A stretch of 7,917 nt of DNA from DASZMJ01 sp035551935 (GTDB lineage Bacteria; Planctomycetota; Planctomycetia; Isosphaerales; Isosphaeraceae). The position numbers were made by a program, and so were the translations under genes. The stretch spans positions 1-7,917 of the forward strand of contig DASZMJ010000556.1 in assembly GCA_035551935.1 (NCBI GenBank), in the 5' to 3' direction. The notes under the pieces are model-generated. The model saw only the letters and a list, made by a program, of their open reading frames with translations. It was not told where the DNA came from and did no database searches. Within the stretch, counting starts at the first letter, position 1. The number at the start of each line of letters is the position of its first letter. This document shows, piece by piece, positions 7,602-7,917 of the stretch.

Positions 7602-7622
7602 CGGAGGCGGAGGAGATCCGAC

Positions 7623-7630
7623 GGGAGGGA
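7623..7630 (+). promoter_or_regulatory. Ribosome binding site of the transposase
   Basis: GGGAGGGA ends five bases before ATG 7636, a strong site at good spacing that supports this start codon. Confidence 0.7.
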
Positions 7631-7635
7631 CCGCC

Positions 7636-7917
7636 ATGTCGCTCTTGGAACACCCCGACGCCCAGGCCCTCCTGGCCGATGCTGTCGTGACCCCCGACGA
7701 GGTCCGCGGTTGTCAGGACCGGATTACGACCTTCTTGCCACGCTATCTGCCACGCTTCTACCGCGCCGAGCAGCGGACCCACGCCACGCTCGTCATCCGC
7801 GGCCTGCTCAGCGGACTGCAGCGCAAGACCTGCGAGCCGATCGCCGTCGAGGCCGGCGTCCACCGCAAGCCGGTCCAGAACTTCGTCGGCTCGGGCGGCT
7901 GGGACGACGAGGCCGTC
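7636..7917 (+). CDS. IS701-family-like transposase, N-terminal 94 residues
   Basis: The frame is open from ATG 7636 to the window edge, giving 94 residues. The pattern of an N-terminal helix with FLPRYLPRFYRAEQR, then VIRGLLSGLQRKTCEPIA, then AGVHRKPVQNFVGSGGWDDE, matches the N-terminal region of IS701-family DDE transposases, in which a R-G-x-L-S-x-L-x-R-K-x-x-E-P-I segment precedes the catalytic domain. The DDE residues themselves are beyond the window, so activity cannot be judged. The protein would cut and join the ends of its own element. It is divergent from the broken baeRF-like gene. A full-length family member would be about 400-450 residues. Confidence 0.85.
   Translation, partial: MSLLEHPDAQALLADAVVTPDEVRGCQDRITTFLPRYLPRFYRAEQRTHATLVIRGLLSGLQRKTCEPIAVEAGVHRKPVQNFVGSGGWDDEAV

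Larger units (their letters stand above)
7552..7917 (+). mobile_element. Insertion sequence, IS701-like, left part only
   Basis: The element is recognised by its transposase gene at 7636 and by the abrupt end of the neighbouring baeRF-like frame at about 7547. Its left terminus should lie between about 7541 and 7560; TTGGACTGTCACCG at 7552 is a candidate start of the terminal repeat, but the other end is outside the window so inverted repeats and target duplication cannot be checked. The bases CTAG at 7548-7551 could be a target duplication, yet they would place a stop codon in the original baeRF frame, so the exact border is unresolved. The leader before the transposase (7552-7635) is noticeably more AT-rich than the flanking genes. 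Confidence 0.7.

Noticed and set aside
7000..7863. Minus-strand open frame of 287 codons
   Set aside because: It is antisense to the transposase N-terminus and runs through the junction and the baeRF fragment out of frame; no domain is seen.

Overview
The window is high-GC DNA (mostly codons ending in G or C) that looks like a planctomycete chromosome, most likely from the Isosphaeraceae/Gemmataceae side. The clues are a secreted protein with a basic leader ending in L-E-E-R-V-V-P-S, Gly-rich beta-helix repeats, a choice-of-anchor Q type segment, and a TPR-sulfotransferase. All are common in that phylum. The taxonomic call is inference from protein style, not from a marker gene.

Layout, right to left, because the main genes lie on the minus strand. 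Positions 7552-7917 hold the left part of an insertion sequence whose plus-strand transposase (from 7636) resembles the N-terminus of IS701-family transposases; it runs off the window. Immediately beside it, 7113-7547 minus is the C-terminal third of a baeRF-like (bacterial eRF1-related) protein. Its N-terminal part is missing and an in-frame TAG sits at the junction, so the simplest reading is that the insertion broke this gene. Positions 6972-7112 are a 140-base gap without a gene.

Positions 4686-6968 minus encode an intact protein of about 760 residues: eleven exactly phased 34-residue TPRs followed by a PAPS-dependent sulfotransferase domain of the tyrosylprotein-sulfotransferase-like type. 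Seventy-five bases downstream, on the same strand and behind a strong ribosome binding site, starts a giant secreted protein (4610 to beyond position 1, at least 1536 residues). It carries an N-terminal S53 (sedolisin) serine-carboxyl peptidase domain with all catalytic residues but no visible prodomain. An Ig-like domain, a right-handed beta-helix with eight Gly-rich loop units, a choice-of-anchor Q-like segment, a second Ig-like domain and a tyrosine-rich planctomycete-type module follow.

The most interesting idea is that the sulfotransferase and the giant exported protein form a functional pair: a TPR-guided sulfotransferase encoded directly upstream of a surface protein whose visible C-terminal part is unusually rich in tyrosine next to acidic residues. 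This is a hypothesis from gene order and composition; nothing in the sequence proves it.
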